Below, piece after piece: positions 22,985 through 23,011 of a stretch of 23,011 nt of DNA. Under the pieces are notes generated by a model that made no database searches, was not told where the DNA came from, and was given only the letters and a program-made list of their open reading frames with translations. The stretch's first letter is position 1, and each line of letters starts with the position of its first letter. Source of the stretch: JBFJVZ01 sp041623895 (GTDB taxonomy: Bacteria > Planctomycetota > Planctomycetia > Pirellulales > Pirellulaceae); contig JBFJVZ010000066.1 of assembly GCA_041623895.1 (NCBI GenBank), forward strand, positions 1 through 23,011. The letters are read 5' to 3'. The translations under genes and the position numbers were made by a program.

Positions 22985-23011
22985 CTAGTACTCGTAGCCG
23001 ATGTCGCCAGA
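22985..23011 (-). CDS. Possible C-terminal end of a further minus-strand gene
   Basis: Reading from the right edge, codons for SGDIGYEY precede a TAG at 22985-22987, in one frame to the window edge. Such short tyrosine-rich tails are plausible gene ends, and the spacing of 204 nt to the HTTM gene would fit a co-directional neighbour. With only eight codons this cannot be proven. Confidence 0.3.
   Translation of the reverse strand, partial: SGDIGYEY

Noticed and set aside
1..23011. CRISPR arrays, tRNA/rRNA genes, insertion sequences, att sites.
   Set aside because: No regularly spaced repeats, no cloverleaf or rRNA-like sequence, and no transposase or integrase frame could be recognised on either strand.

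Overview
The window looks like a planctomycete chromosome, probably a Pirellulaceae-type member (Rhodopirellula relatives). The grounds are a small lipoprotein with a Gly/Tyr/Trp-rich core that I associate with planctomycetes, a Wza-like export protein with proline- and glycine-rich insertions, an HTTM (gamma-carboxylase-like) membrane protein, and frequent GTG/TTG starts without strong Shine-Dalgarno sites. This assignment is inferred from protein character; there is no rRNA or marker gene.

Almost the whole window is one surface-polysaccharide (capsule/EPS) locus. A minus-strand operon of about 18 kb runs from 18155 down to the left edge. In transcription order it holds: a WecA/MraY-type initiating sugar-phosphate transferase with an unusual soluble C-terminal extension; a leader-like gap with hairpins and a possible 73-residue ORF; a NusG/RfaH/UpxY-type antiterminator; an animal-type UDP-glucose 6-dehydrogenase; GDP-L-fucose synthase and GDP-mannose 4,6-dehydratase; a Wzy/WaaL-type polymerase or ligase with a TPR tail; a fused SpsF-type cytidylyltransferase/NeuB-type nonulosonate synthase; a HAD phosphatase; a Gfo/Idh/MocA oxidoreductase; an SDR; a zinc-ribbon methyltransferase; a second methyltransferase; a MurJ/Wzx-like flippase; an FkbM methyltransferase; and the N-terminal part of a capsule glycosyltransferase-like protein cut by the window edge.

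Divergently, on the plus strand, are the planctomycete-type lipoprotein (18604-19668) and the Wza-like export lipoprotein (19793-21145). A strong intrinsic terminator follows. Its stem lies partly inside the last codons of the convergent HTTM gene (21194-22780, minus). The right edge contains only the last eight codons and stop of a possible further minus-strand gene.

Together the genes suggest a polymer that contains UDP-glucuronate-derived sugar, L-fucose and a CMP-activated nonulosonic (sialic-like) acid, decorated by methylation. It would be started on undecaprenyl phosphate, flipped, polymerised and exported through a Wza-like channel. Very few glycosyltransferases are present, so they probably lie beyond the left edge. 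The most unusual parts are the SpsF-NeuB fusion with its tightly coupled HAD/MocA/SDR/methyltransferase cassette, the NusG paralogue with its structured leader, and the animal-like UGDH.
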